From: Blastobasis lacticolella
Lineage: Eukaryota; Arthropoda; Insecta; Lepidoptera; Blastobasidae
DNA length: 64,000 nt
Direction of reading: 5' to 3'
Assembly: GCA_905147135.1 (NCBI GenBank)
Contig: LR990043.1
Coordinates: 17,981,584 to 18,045,583, forward strand
Numbering within the stretch: the stretch's first letter is position 1; every line of letters starts with the position of its first letter. A model generated the notes under the pieces. The model made no database searches, had not been told where the DNA came from, and saw only the letters and a list, made by a program, of their open reading frames with translations. Shown piece by piece: positions 1 through 13,300 of the stretch. A program made the translations under genes and the position numbers.

Positions 1-3000
1 CTAGAGTCTTTATTAAATGAAGAGGGAATTGATACCAAAATAGATTATTTGCCTACAAAGCGAATAGCTTCAAACAATACCACACGATATTTACTTATTA
101 ATGATGTTAAGCAAGCTTTGGCTGAAGCAAGAAAGAAGAAAGATGATGAAAGTGCACCCAGTACTAGCAATCTTGAACCAAATGCCGCTGAAGATAGCGA
201 GAAATTAGATAAAAAAGATGAATATGAAGAAGATTTGGAAATGGCTATTAAAATGTCTATGGAATGTGTTAATGAAGGTGATACAAGTGTAGGTACCTCA
301 AAAACAGATGATTCCTGGACTTCATTTGTTTCAGATACTGATTATTCAGACTCTGATGATGAAGTAGAAAAACCGGACCTGTCATCAGCTAAAGCTTACA
401 TAAGGCAATATAGTGATTTAACTAATGCAGCTATAAACAACATTACACACAAAGTAGCCAAACACAAGAGTAAAGCTAAATCTAAAAGACCCGATGTAAA
501 CCAAATAATAAATGAACTTAATAATGAAAAAACAATTATTGATGATTACATTAATTTGTCATCCAGTGATGAAGATGAGCCACATAGTTCTACTAGCGAT
601 GTATTTCAAAACAAGAGTTCATTAGAAATAAAAGCAAGTGAAAATTGTAATGAAAATTTAGACAATGAAAGCACAGACATAACACAATCATCAATCATAT
701 GCTTGGGAAAAGTGGATCAAGAAACCATAACTGTAGACTCTAGTTTCGAAGGTGTTACTCAACACGAAGACCCTAAAACACAAGCATCAAATGATTCTAC
801 TGATGCAGATTCTGATGAAAATGATTTGGAAGAAGTACCTGAAGAATCTGTTGCTGCCAAACCGGTTGTTCAGCTTGTATTAGATGATTGCAATGAAGTT
901 CCAGAAGAAGATATATTCGCAGATGTTTTTGAAAGTACTCAAAACCCGTCAAGTAAAGTACCACCACCAAATACAGTAAAGTCTGATGTAAAATATTTTG
1001 AAAATATGTCTGATGAATCAGCTGTTGCCAAACCAGTTCAGCTTGTATTAAAAGATTGCAATGAACAACCAGAAGACGATATTTTCGCAGATATTTTTGA
1101 AAATACCCAGAAATCGAGTAGTGAAGTAATACCACCAAATAAAGTAATGTCTCCTAAAGCCCAAAGTATGCAAGATACTGAAATAAGAAAAATAGAAACA
1201 ATTGAACGTAGTACCATTTCATCCAGTAAATTGCAATGCCCAAAAGATAAAAATATGACAGACATTGTTACAGAAAATATACAAAGTGAAGGAGATAACA
1301 AAGTGGTTACACGTGAAACAATAAGTAATGAGACATTACAAAACAAATCACTGGAACATGATGATTCTATTAAAGCTACAAATTCGAAATCACTTGATCA
1401 CAGTGAAATCAAACAAGTAGAAAATAATAAACAAACAACTAATAAGACTATCAGACCAACTATGGCGCCAATTTCAGAGGAGCAATTGCACACCATGGCT
1501 GAAGAACTACAAGTCGAGGAACAAGACCTAATGCAACAAAAAGGTCGATTAGATCGTATTGGTCGAAATATTACGGACCAAATGACTAAAGAAGCTCAAG
1601 AATTGCTCCAAATATTTGGCATTCCATATATTGTAGCCCCAATGGAGGCTGAAGCTCAGTGTGCCTTCTTAGAAAGCGTGAAACTAACAGACGGGACAAT
1701 TACAGATGATAGTGATATTTGGCTTTTTGGAGGTAGAACTGTCTACAAAAACTTTTTCAATCAGAAAAAGCATGTTTTACAGTTTTTGTCGGAAAGGATC
1801 GAAAGATCGTTTAGTAAGTATCTATTATTTATTCAGAGACAGATGATTATTTCTTGTACATACGTTGTATTAAAAACCTGTCAAGTGGGAGCCGTACCGT
1901 TAAGCTAAATTAATATTGATTTACAATAACAAAATAATATTTTCCGGCATTCACAAAGTGCCTATAAACAACAATATTGAAATCGGTTCTGTAGGTAGTT
2001 TCACACAATCTACTATTTGGCAACCAGACGGATGTGGTTTGCATGTATTGTTCTAAATTCGTGGCAGATAGAATTCCTCGTTGTTAGGTACCGTAAACTT
2101 AGTATCTAGGTATCCCTATAGAAAATATCTCATTGGCGACGTTACTTATGTCCAGTCCATCTATGCGTTTAACGCGACTGCTAAAGAAATGTTTGAGGTG
2201 GGTTATGTCGCTTCTTGCATGTTTTTTCTTGTCGTAACGTTTATCATATTAGGACTTATATAACAAACATGTGGGTGTTAAGTCCATCGAAGCGATAAGA
2301 AGGACAACAAACATTGATAAAGCGTGATTCGCGAAATGATAGGTAGTTAAAGCGTCCAATGTTTCCCCGGTTTCAGGTGACTGTGGTCGCCATGTCCGCA
2401 ATTTAAAAGTGGAGTCGGTTTCTATAACTCGTTCGCTGCGGCCCCCTTAACATTTGGGTCGTAATTGGCAAAGCGCGAGTGCACACGTTTCGCCGGTCCA
2501 TACAAAATTGGCGCTACACGAGTGCGCGCGGGCTCGGACTCAATCGGCGTAGGCTCGCGCACTCGTGTCGCGCCAGCTGGCCGGGCGTTATGACAGCCAT
2601 ACAGCTGTTCGCACGAGTCATCGGGCCGCGTTTGTTAGCTGCGCCCGACTCTTTGATATTTGGGTCCGCAGCGAGTGTTTTATCCTCCCAACCCAATTCA
2701 CCCGGACCGGATCGGACGCTGTCCGGAGATTCTCTTGGTTCGTAAAGTAAGGTGGTTACGGTACTTTCGTCGTGTAAAGTTATTAGCTAAATCATTGTAG
2801 GCCTCATCATGTGATGCTCTCGTACGCAGCAATACACACACTTACTGCTCCGAAGAAACGTTCAATAGTGTGTTCCAACTATGCCAAGTTCTTCGGCGCT
2901 ACCACCCGCACTCCCCTCAGCAATACACACACACATTCTGCTCCGAAGAAACGTTCCACAATGTGTTCCAACTATTCCAAGTTCTTCGGACCGCCCGCTC

Positions 3001-4363
3001 TCCCATCCTATGCATTTTCGTAAACATACAGGCTACGTACAGCCTTGTTTTCTTCTCCGCCAGATTTCTCCTCACTAGTCCATTTGGTGTAGAATATTTC
3101 AAGAGGAGGTTGGTTCTCATGAACCAACTACTGATTCAATTAATGTAAAAAGTAGAAAAATGCGACCAACATTTTTTTACTGTCACGGCTTAGCCTTTCA
3201 CCTGTTAGGTCGAAACTGAAAGCAAGTAGATCCTCCGGAACTACATATTTTTCAGATTTTAGTCATTGGACGGTCTCAAGACTCGCTATATTATTACAGA
3301 TTTGTCCAGAGAGCAGCTTGTCTTGCTCGCGTTGTTAGTCGGCAGTGACTACACGACCGGAGTTGCAGGCGTGGGGCCAGTAACTGCTTTGGAAATCCTC
3401 GCATCATTCCCATTCAACAAAAAGGAATATCAGAACGAAAGCTCTAAGCAACCCCGGTACACTCAAGTTATAACCGGACTACAAGAGTTCAAGAAGTGGA
3501 CGCGGACAGGAAAAAGAACAGATAACACGACGCTCAAGAAGAAATTAAGAAACGTGAATGTGGGCGATGATTTTCCTAGTGTCAGAGTAAGTACTATAAT
3601 AACAAGGAAATAATGATGATATATTTAATGAAATAATTATGGCATACTTGTTATGTTTCTAAACACTTAACGTGTTTTTCAGGTCGTTCAAGCGTACTTA
3701 GATCCGAATGTGGAAAAAAGCGAAGAGAATTTCACATGGGGTGATTTGGATATAACAGTATTACGTGATTACACGAGGGCGAAATTCGGATGGTCACAAA
3801 ATAAATTAGACGAAATAATCAATCCAGTCCTAAAACGACTGAAAGATCGTAAAACTCAGAAAACAGTTGAAGATTACTTCAAGAAAAAGATAGATATACA
3901 ATCCCTGCAAGAGCAAATGAGTAAAAGAGTTAAAGCAGCCGTTAATAAGATGGAAACTGGTAGTGAAATACCGCAAGACGAAAAGCCCGCTAAAGGTGGA
4001 CGAAAACGAAAGGCAGCCAATAATAAACTTAAAGAATCAGATAGTGTAAAAGCAGGACCATCTAATGCGAAACAGATAAAGAACAATGATGAAGCTAATG
4101 TTCTTAAAATTCTTGGTGTAAAAGTCGTATCACATATGCAAGATGATAAGCCAACCTTCCAAATCGATATTCCGAAATCGGACAGAGTTCAAGAAATTAT
4201 CCCTCAAAGGGAGAAAGACAAGCAATGTTTGCTACAAAATAAAATGAAGGCTATTGAATTGTTTAGAAAAACAAAGATAGACAAGAAGAAAAAGCCTACG
4301 AAACGAAGACCGAATCTACCAAAGGCAGCAGCAGAGCTATCAGAAAGTAGTGATAGCAATTAA
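1..4363 (+). CDS. ERCC5: XPG/ERCC5 DNA repair endonuclease, 5' partial
   Basis: Structure-specific nuclease that makes the 3' incision in nucleotide excision repair in the nucleus (Drosophila mus201, human ERCC5). Exons seen: 1-1813 (open from base 1, so the start and N-terminal nuclease block lie left of the window), 3300-3586, 3683-4363; 926 codons plus TAA, phases agree. Exon 1 carries a long acidic, Ser-rich spacer, a ubiquitin-interacting motif (EEDLEMAIKMSM, bases ~223-258) and two copies of an acidic module (about 841-1152). The XPG-I domain follows at ~1483-1790, with PMEAEAQ and DDSD supplying metal-binding acidic residues. Exon 2 holds the helix-hairpin-helix core (GSDYTTG). Exon 3 has a PCNA-binding-like box QKTVEDYF (3857-3880) and a Lys-rich tail that could serve as nuclear localisation signal. 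The order of domains matches the family. The first exon donor (TTTA|GTAAGT) was placed by restoring homology between IERSF and NLSREQL. Family assignment is very secure. Confidence 0.95.
220..270 (+). other. Ubiquitin-interacting motif in the XPG spacer
   Basis: The residues EEDLEMAIKMSMECV fit the UIM pattern: an acidic cluster, then hydrophobic-x-x-Ala-hydrophobic-x-x-Ser. The site lies in the otherwise low-complexity spacer. A ubiquitin-binding role in recruitment to repair sites is inferred from the motif only. Confidence 0.65.
841..1152 (+). repeat. Duplicated acidic module inside the XPG coding exon
   Basis: Two adjacent copies of about 50 codons, one starting near 841 and the other near 1012. 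Both contain AKPVxQLVL or AKPVQLVL, then a DCNE-x-PE core, then DIFAD-V/I-FE. They match at both DNA and protein level, so this is an internal tandem duplication. Acidic stretches with a central Phe are the kind of segment by which XPG-type spacers bind the TFIIH p62 subunit; that role is inferred here. Confidence 0.8.
1814..3299 (+). other. XPG intron with local duplications
   Basis: Intron between the two XPG nuclease-core exons. It has stop codons in all frames and no splice-compatible exon that I can see. It contains a GC-rich patch with a hairpin (2510-2574) and a 91-base-period tandem duplication (2827-2990). No protein-coding content is supported. Confidence 0.7.
2827..2990. repeat. 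Two-copy tandem duplication, 91-base period
   Basis: Both copies start CAGCAATACACAC, contain CTCCGAAGAAACGTTC and end CAAGTTCTTCGG. Copy 1 is 2827-2897 and copy 2 is 2918-2990. They lie in the XPG intron. Confidence 0.8.
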
Positions 4364-4417
4364 TTGTATTATTATTGTTACGGTTACTTAGTATTTAATG
4401 AAAAACCATTTTAAAAT

Positions 4418-4423
4418 AATAAA
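4418..4423 (+). other. Polyadenylation signal of XPG
   Basis: AATAAA, 55 bases after the XPG stop codon; the first canonical signal downstream. Confidence 0.6.
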
Positions 4424-5638
4424 TTTATTGTTTATACAATTAACAGTTTCAAACAAGCAGTGAAACCCATGATATAGTTTTTGCCAGATTGCCAGGACAA
4501 ACAAAATTAATAGAAATATTTCGACAGTTTATACTAAGCTTAGTCTTTAAAACATAATATACTTCTTGTAAATATACACACGTTTTCGTATTCTCGGTCA
4601 ATATTATTAGAGTAATATTTTTAATCAAACAAAGACTCACATACGTGGTGCTGCTATTTTGTGAGGAAAAAATGAAGTGCATAGTGTAGCAACAACAGGA
4701 GTCAGATTTTACAAGGGTAGGACAACAGAAAACTTATCTCGTTTGGAGGTGCTGCCATAGAAGGGCACCTGTCAAACCACTCGGTAGAGACTATCCCATT
4801 GGATGATTTGGAACATATTCTACACCGAGAGATTTACGTTTACATTTCTATATCTAGCAATATTTACATATAGCTATGTATTTTTTACCTTTTATTTATC
4901 TCCTACGATGAATGACACAAAATTATATAGGGGGATCTTGACAGCTAACTTAGTTCACCGTGTGGATTGATTGATCATACCACTTTATCCATAGAAATTA
5001 ATCCACCTCCTGTCCGTTTCGTCGTCATCAATAGCTCCTAGCGGTGCACTGTTGGACTTGAGCGTCCTCCACATTATTGTTAGCCTGACCATGAATATAT
5101 GAGGTCTGTCAAATGTCGAGGTGGGAGCTACTGGGCGAATAAAGGGTAACTCAAGAGTTTAGTCCATCGACTCGGTAAAAATTGTGAGCTACTGTTGCTG
5201 ATCAGGCTTCATTTTGTTTCAATAAAAATATTACTTTACTAGTCGTTCTAGCGGCTTTCACCCGCGCGCAGTTCGGATATATGTAAACAATTAACTTTCC
5301 CGTGGGAAATCACCTATTATTTCCTCGATAAAAAGTAGCCTATGTTACTCGGTGATAATGTAGCATACTATTTTTGCTGAAAGAAAGAATTGAGTTTATT
5401 CATAACAAACCTTTTCTCTTTATATTAGTTTAGATTTATTGGCAAAACTGTTAAATTGACAGTATTTCTGTCAAATTCAATTTCATACACAAAAATCTTT
5501 CCATTGTCTAAGTACTCATCCTCTTGTAGTCTTGAGAATTGTGCAATAATATAGTAGGAGCATTCATGCCGTCGTGACCAAAATAAATACAATCCAAAAT
5601 ACAATGACTAATCCATCCAAAAACTTATTTACAACTAT

Positions 5639-6183
5639 AATCTGTTCACTGCACGAAGGCATCCAAGTAGTTTGTAGATAGGGGACGTGAAATCGATACA
5701 TTGCGCATTTTCTTTGGACAAAACATTACGTTTTATGTCTGCCTTATTTCTAATTTAAAATCTAGCCAGACTGACTTGTCCTATTTGGTAAACAAACAAC
5801 ACTGAATCAACAAACAAAATTACGACTTTCCGTATCAATCACGCTACGTACACTGTGTATACAATAGACAATGTGTCTAAAACTGTATAAGACAAACATA
5901 GAATATGAATTTCAACAGATTTATATGGATAATTTGCAGCAGTATTACCGCAAGTTATCCATACAAATCCTTTTTACCAAAATAGAAGTTTCAGCATCAC
6001 TTACTGCCACAGATTTAAAAAATACATTACCACATTGACATTCGGAAATCTATTTTGTCTTTGATTTGTTCAGGCATACCCTAGAAATCGTCGTTGGTCG
6101 CTAGTACGCCATATCTGTTTACCAAATAAGACAAGTCTGGACAGATTTTACCTGTCCTGCATGCCTTGGTACAGTGAACAGGT
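5639..6183. mobile_element. MITE-like element with nested inverted repeats
   Basis: Three nested inverted pairs share one centre. Outer: CTGTTCACTGCACGAAGGCA near 5640 against ATGCCTTGGTACAGTGAACAG near 6162. Middle: a 25-29 base arm at 5765-5793 (GACTTGTCCTATTTGGTAAA) against 6116-6140. Inner: about 20 bases at ~5918 and ~5950 around TATGGATAA. The concentric layout suggests a non-autonomous DNA element. True ends and target duplication were not found. Confidence 0.55.
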
Positions 6184-7135
6184 AATAACGACTATAATAA
6201 AGCCCACTGAGATAACAATTTGATTGACACTCGCTCCATTTCTACAATGTATCTTATCTATTTCTACAGACAAAAAGCTTTCACTCAGAAGGATAATATC
6301 TCGTTCCTAATTTTCATCGTTGTTTATCCACAAAATAGGAGATGAATCCATCAAATAAGTCATTTCAGAGCTGTTTTAATTTAAAAACATTTAAGATTTT
6401 ACCTAAATAAGAAAAAAAATAATGGACAACTTAGGGGTGCCCATTTGACTATAAAATAGGGTAGCCATATTATATACTTTTATACATTAATCACATCACA
6501 TTTCGTACAGCAGTCTCTCACGCTCTACAGTCATGAATCATTTAATTCTATTTGTGGACTGAGTACATACATATGTATCTTCAGCCTCCAAGATATGTAC
6601 CGGTGCAAAGGAACACAACCAATTCGAAATGCCCTCGAGGTTCTTAATAAACTGGTTTTAAAACATACATGTCAGCGAGCGTATTGCTGGCGGATCTCAC
6701 ACTATCTGACGACTTCGCGTGGGCTACGGCGCTTTCCCGGTGCGACTAGCGCCCCTTCACAGGATTACTAGTACGTACCGAATTATCCTTTTTCAAATAA
6801 AAATAAAATAAAATTGTAATCGTTCGCCTTCCTCTATTATAAACATATACAAACACTGGCGTGAGAGAAAAGAAATCAACACGTCGCGGCCCCACTGAAG
6901 CGCAAAACAGTGCGAGATCCGCCTAATTTCAACCCAGAAGTTCACTGTCAAACGAAATTCAGTGCATACTCCCCTCTGAAACCTTAAGCATTCACAATAA
7001 CAATAAATGCATTCGTCAAATCTACGTTGGAAAATAACACGTCACTGGTAATCGTCATTTGAAACGTAAACATTAGTTAGCTTCGCTTTTTGAAACATGT
7101 ATGTACCCTGCACAAACCAATAGTCTGCGTGTCGG

Positions 7136-7342
7136 CAATGGGGGCTTATGCGAATCAAAATTCCACTAGATGGCGCTAATGGAGCGCGAGGTCTTGACAA
7201 AATACGTCATGCTATTGGTCAGAATCAGACGCTCAAAGTTGACAGTTGGATTTTAACCAATAAAACGGCGGTATTTTGACAGTGACAAGACCTCAATCGC
7301 CGATGGCTCCCACTGGAGAGCCTTATACGTCAGCCCCCACTG
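7136..7342. mobile_element. Short MITE in the 3' flank of TM9SF2
   Basis: Terminal inverted repeats CAATGGGGGCTTATGCG (left) and CAGTGGGGGCTGACGTAT (right, reverse strand). A second inverted match lies further in (GAGGTCTTG then CAAAATAC). It is about 207 bases long and ends 57 bases downstream of the TM9SF2 stop, so it probably lies within that gene's 3' UTR. Confidence 0.55.
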
Positions 7343-7399
7343 CGTGATACGGAAGTGTTGTCCTCGATACCTCTGCACCCGAGGAGTCTTGGAGGCGTC

Positions 7400-10300
7400 C
7401 TAGTCCACTTTAACCACGCTGTATATCTTCCTCACGAACCAGAAGCAGGCCATGAACCCTATAGAGCCAGTGAGGAGGAAGAATAGGAATACCATGATGA
7501 ACGTGTAGCCAAAGTAGAGGAAAGTGGAGGCGGCGTCTTCGATGTTCAGCTTCGTCCAGAAGTAATGGCAGCAGTAGACGAAGAGGTAGACAGCAGTGGA
7601 GCCGGAGGAGAGGAAAGCGCGCCACCACCAGTGGTAGTCTTCGGCGCAGAGGTGGAAGTAGCAGAGCAGGATCGTGGTCTCCGAGCAGGTGATCACCAGG
7701 ATCACGAACACGAGGAACAGGAAGCCGAACATGTAGTACATCTGGAATGGTGAACGGGTTATTGTGGGACTCTGGTGTGGTCCCTAGAAGTGGGCAGAGA
7801 AAACTTTTTCAGATTATCAAGCGCAAATACGTGACGTAGAACAAGCGTCTGGTATACTTATATGCCCTTGACAACGTACCTGCCAAAAAATATTAAAATC
7901 ATGACATGAGGCATTTAATCTCAGTTCTCAGTGACAACGCGTCTGCGGCCCTACATTTGTTGTCTACAACCTAAATGCATGAATCGTAGATGTTATGGGC
8001 GACAGTTACCGTTTACAGGCTGTCTGCTTGTTTGTCATTACGTAGCATAAAAAACATGTCTCGGCGTTAACAGCTTTATATCTCGCTTACTTCAACGCAA
8101 AGCGAAAGAGCTAAAGTTATCGCGCTTCCAATAAATACCGTCATGCAAGAGAGCGTCGGTGGCCGAACGGTTAGAGTATACGACTCGTAAGCTAGAGGTC
8201 CCGGGTTCGAATCCCGCTCCGGCCATGTACCAATGACTGTTTTCTGAGTTATGTACATTAGTTGAATACTAACCGATGCTCTTACGGTGAGGGAAAACAT
8301 CGTGATGAAACCTGCACATTCAGGCGACTGGATGTGTAACCATGATCCAATCTGGTCAGTTTCCCTTGTTAGCAGGGTCATGGAGGTCAGATGGCAGTCG
8401 CTCCACTGTAATTACCTGACCTGCCAAATCCTGGATCATGGTCAAGGCGAACCCCGGGCCCTCGTGCGCGAGAGCACAACCGGGACATTAACGCCAAGAT
8501 GATGATGATGCAACGGGTGCAAGTAAGTATGCCAACGCATCAGGTCTAGCCAAGATTCCGATCGCTATCGCTACTGCCGATCGGGACTTCTCGGCTATAT
8601 TCGGCAACGCTACGACCAGCGATTGACTCGCTACGAAGCTATTGATAATGGCCTTCTAGAAATACCCACTTACCATATCAGACCAGAGCGAGTTCAGTAT
8701 GAAGAACAGCTGTATGAATATGCAGCCGAAGGGCAGCACGCCGCCCATAATGATCCCGGGGATCGGCTGCGTGTAGAGGGACTGCTCCGGGATCTGCCGC
8801 GGGATCTGGTTCGTGCGCACCGGGTGCTCCAAGATCTGGGTTGAGATGACGAAAGTTAGGTTTTTAAATGCGGTTCTGTCGACGGAATACAGGCTAACGT
8901 ATGCACCCCTGGGGCCCTATTTTTGAACTGCTCACATCCACGCCAGCGCTCATCTTCTAATCATCATCGCATCAACGGACGGCATAGGCCTAAGCGCTGT
9001 GGCACTCTTTTTTACTGTGTGAGGTGTGCTGATTTAAACGTTCGAGACCTTTTCTACCCAATGATCATTCGTTAAGTTTATATTTTAAATGTAGACGACA
9101 TTATAATCCTTGGTGGTTTTTATATGTCATTCGTACTGTATCATATCATTTTTGTTTATCATACAATAAATGAATTTTAAAAAGCGCCTCTCTTTGCTAT
9201 CTCTAGCAACTTACCACGAATGTGAAACAGAGAAAAATAGGGTGTCTGGTGTTGCGAATGTCCATGGGCGGCGGTGATTACTTACCATCAGGTGAACTGC
9301 TTGCTCGTTTGCCACAGTCTTACATATATAAATAAAAAATAATTGCAAATTGTGCGTTTGTTGCTTATAAGAGTCTAATTAGACACTTATTTGAGGTGTA
9401 AAGAGACTGAAGGTTGGCGCCTACCGACGGCTACGGTAAAAGATTGGCAGGATTTTATTTTGGATCTTCTTAAAAATTACGTCATTAGCAGACTATGAAT
9501 TTAAATTGAAGTGGGATCATACGAGTTCAGTGGCATTGCATAGGTTAGATGAGTGCTCTACCCCTTCCTACCCTTTTATCTTGCATACAAACCTTGTCCT
9601 GAAAATTACAAATGCAACAAAAAAAGAATTAGTCAAATAGGAGCAGCCGTTCAGAAGTTATTCACGAACATACATTCGGCTAATTTATTTTTATTTATAT
9701 AAACACATGAAATCTCGTGTCCGATATTTGCTATTATATATTGTTGGTTTGTAGTAACAACTGGATCAAAAATATTCATAACAGCAGAACACTCTGAAAC
9801 GTACTCGCCGTACAGAAAGTTATACAATTGTAATTTCAAGGCTTCATAATAATGTAACAATAGACATGTAAAAATAATAATAATGACTCTGTTTTTGTAT
9901 TACCTACATGTAAGTCTATTTTTGTTTTTCAATATAGTTCGCCAACGTCGGTTCTTTTTTATGAGTGTAGTTCAAAATTTGACCAAATTAATAGAAGTCC
10001 TATGCGCGCGTGACTGTCGCCATGCAAATGGTTCGATAGCCATATTTTGCCTTATGTATCTGACACTATTTGACACCTGTGAGTTATTGCACAGTAGTAC
10101 AGTTATACGCAGTAGTGGCCAAGGCGTTGTCGATAGTTTGATGCCCCAAGTGGCATTTCTACATACGTATCTTATTTTGATTTCTGTGGTGGTATGACTC
10201 ACCCACATATCCCCAGACGCAGCGTGGGTAGGCCCCCCACAAGGTGGACCGACGATCTGGTAAATATCACAGTTACCATCTGGATGTGGGAGGCACAAGA

Positions 10301-13300
10301 CCAGCCTTTGTCTATCTCTGGGGGGGCATAGGCCCCAATAATATAGGCAAATATAGGTCAAGGATATAGGAGGATAAGGATAAATATAGGCATAGGGCCA
10401 CGCCCAGCAGTCTTCAGGACCCTCTGCCCTTCTGTCCAGGGCTTTTTCTGGCTGATATAATGGATGATGATAACTCACCCGCTTCCTAAAGCCGAAGTAT
10501 GCCCCGATGAAGGTGAGAGGCACCGAGACCCCAAACCAGAGTGCAAGCAATGCCACCAGCGTGGAGAACGGCACCGCCGCCGACGAGCCCTTGCCCCACA
10601 GCACCAGGTTCATTATGAAGAACAGCGAGAACACCACACTGGGGACCGAGCGATACAGATATTTGTGGTCACCTGTAGACTCGATGGACAAAACAAATCA
10701 AATGTTACGTTCCAAGGTCAAATTTTCGCGAGGAGTTTCTTTAGAGAGTGCGTATACAATTGAATAGTGCTTTTGGATAATTTGTAATTAAATCGGTACA
10801 GTAGAAGTAGAGTCAAGCAAGCGATCTGACGGAAAATGGTCTCTGCAGCCTATGGATATTAGCTACACCAGTGGTAACAAATGCGTTACGTAACGACACG
10901 TTGCTCTGGCCGCAAATAAGTTAACGCTAGGCCCCTCCGCTGCCAAATTCACGGTCCCCCAAGCACTGTAAACCTTACTCACCGGGAAACATTTAAAATA
11001 GTACTGTTTGAACGTTTAAGGTGAAGGCCCCCCCCAGCTGATCCATTGCTCACTTCCACAGCACTTTTCTAAAACGTATATTTAAATTTTATTTATTTGC
11101 TGTCCAATGGTACAAAAGTTGTCGCGGCCTATTACAGATGTAGGTAGTGCTGACAGTAGGTTCCTACGGTACGGAAGGTGCAGTGCAAACCTTCAGACGG
11201 GCGCGCGAGAATGTGCTGGTACGTCATATTACTCCACGTGTATGTTACTGCAGGGTCGAATTTTGTATTAAGGCACATAACGGATCAGAAAGGGGATCGG
11301 CATCGCCGAGCTATTCAGAAAACATGGTCTACCACATCAGGTCTTCACTTACCCAGGGCACACCATCGACGTCAGCAGTATGTTGGACTTCCAGCGTCGA
11401 CCACCGAAGCTCTTGTAGACGCGAGCGCTGACGTAGCCGGCCGCGGCGCCCAGGAGCACCCACACCACGAGGGAACACGTCATCAGGGCTCCGCGGTTGG
11501 CGGGCGACAGGAACCCGAGACACGCGAAGATCAGCGTCACCAGGGTCATGCCGAACACCTGGGAAGGAAGATATACAACGTCAAAGTGGACTAGGACGTT
11601 CAAAGCTACCGTTAATTTGTGTGATAAAAGTTCGACAGTTGGCGCTACATTTCAGTTTTATTTTGTATACTTTTATTTTATTTTGTATCGACAAAACGAA
11701 CCATACTAACAAATGTTGCAAATAGTTTCCATTTCTATTTTGTCTAATACGTTTAGTTTTGTATATGAAACAATTTAAAACTTTGTTTTTACTGCTTCCA
11801 CACCGGATGTATCTAAATGTAAACGAATACCTAAACATAGGTGTGAGTGCACCTCAAAGTTTCCTCCGGTACGGTGTCCACTGACAATCAACGCGCCTCA
11901 GACAACGCTGCATGAATCGTAGACGTTATGGGCAACACTTGCCGCTTTCCTTCGTTAATAGATTTGTACAAAATATCGTATGCGTATGTTATCTCCGTGA
12001 ATATCGGCATTAATCGTCAGCAACTGTAGCAGCAGCAACCGGAGCTACGATGCCACAGACAGACACAAACCTCCTCAGATACACAGATCCACTGACACAC
12101 ACTCCTCTTTTTTCGTCGAGGGTTAAAATGTATGCTATTATAGAAGGTTCCGATTTGTATGCAAGCGACTGTACGCACGGTCCGTCAAGTGTTCTATCAA
12201 TTTAGACAACATTTCCTAATGTTATTGCAAAATCAACCTGTTTTGTGGCATGCAACGTAACATTATTATTCTATGTGTGCGTTCATTTTTTTCTTTTTTT
12301 TTATACCACCAAGGTGGCAAACAAGCTTACGGCCTGCCTGATGGTAAGCAGTCACCGCAGCCTATGGACATTTGCAATACCAGGGGCATCACCCACGCGT
12401 TGCCGATCCCGTAAAAATCTTTTAACCCCTTTCTTGAACAACTCCATGGATCGTGTGATCCTATTTTATAGCAAACCACATGTTCGGGCGACTGTACATG
12501 CAAATGTACCCATAAATGCAAGTACAGTTACCACACACTCTTTAATCGCCTCGTCAAGGCTCTTTACCGAGAAAATTTGGTTTTGCTAATCACCTAATTC
12601 AGCGCTATATCGCCACCGACACGATAACGGCTTGAAGTCTCGTAGGTACATGTTGGGTGGACGTAAAATCCCAAGGTCCTATCTGTACTTCTTAGGTAAC
12701 AAAGTTGGGGAAGCCCAGAGTCCAAGAGAATTGTTGTTTTAGATTACGTACCAGTAACAAGATAGAGCCCATATATATGGCTTTATAGATAAAGATGCCA
12801 CATAATACACAGAAATTAATTCGAATAATCTTGGCGTAGATAATGAATGAGCAAAACCCAAGAGTGTCCATTATAATCTATTTCTTGAAAAATAATGTGG
12901 GAAATGATTCCGAAACCTGGTTAAATGAAAATTTGAATTATTAAATACTCAGAATCTCGTATTAATTTGCTAGCTATTGCTGAAAGAATCGGTTCATCGC
13001 CAGATAATTTATAATAACAGGAAAACGTTTGTTTGTGTTTCCAAAAGGATACACGCCATGTGTAAAACGTGGATTACTAAAGTGAGTAACTATGCGGAGC
13101 GCTGGACTTCCGACACAATTATGCAGGCATATATTGTACGATAGAAGAGTGACGAGTTTTACTAATTTCCGAGTCCTTACTTTGTCAAGCCTGAGGAGAA
13201 CACCTAAAGAGTTACTACTGGCTGATCCTATTTCCTTATGTTACATCTTAATCAAAAGATTAATCCTTATAGTAAGAACACAACTGTTGTTCTGCATTTA

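Larger units (their letters stand above)
4424..7399. other. Intergenic region between XPG and TM9SF2
   Basis: No coding exon is visible on either strand. The two genes converge here, so this holds both 3' ends. It is AT-rich and contains an inverted-repeat element at about 5639-6183 and a short MITE at 7136-7342. I found no clear AATAAA for TM9SF2 on the minus strand. Confidence 0.6.

Noticed and set aside
797..1346. Two open frames on the minus strand under XPG exon 1
   Set aside because: They lie antisense to a well-supported coding exon and have no family resemblance; they are shadows of biased codon use.
2479..2750. Overlapping frames in a GC-rich patch
   Set aside because: GC-rich DNA opens frames by chance; no domain, and they sit inside the XPG intron.
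8159..8226. Possible tRNA gene
   Set aside because: A and B boxes are present, but the acceptor stem does not pair and a SINE body follows directly; it is a SINE head.
9972..10478. Long extension of TM9SF2 exon 7 on the minus strand
   Set aside because: The homology to TM9SF2 stops exactly at the donor after GFRKR; the rest is intron with an antisense LINE remnant.
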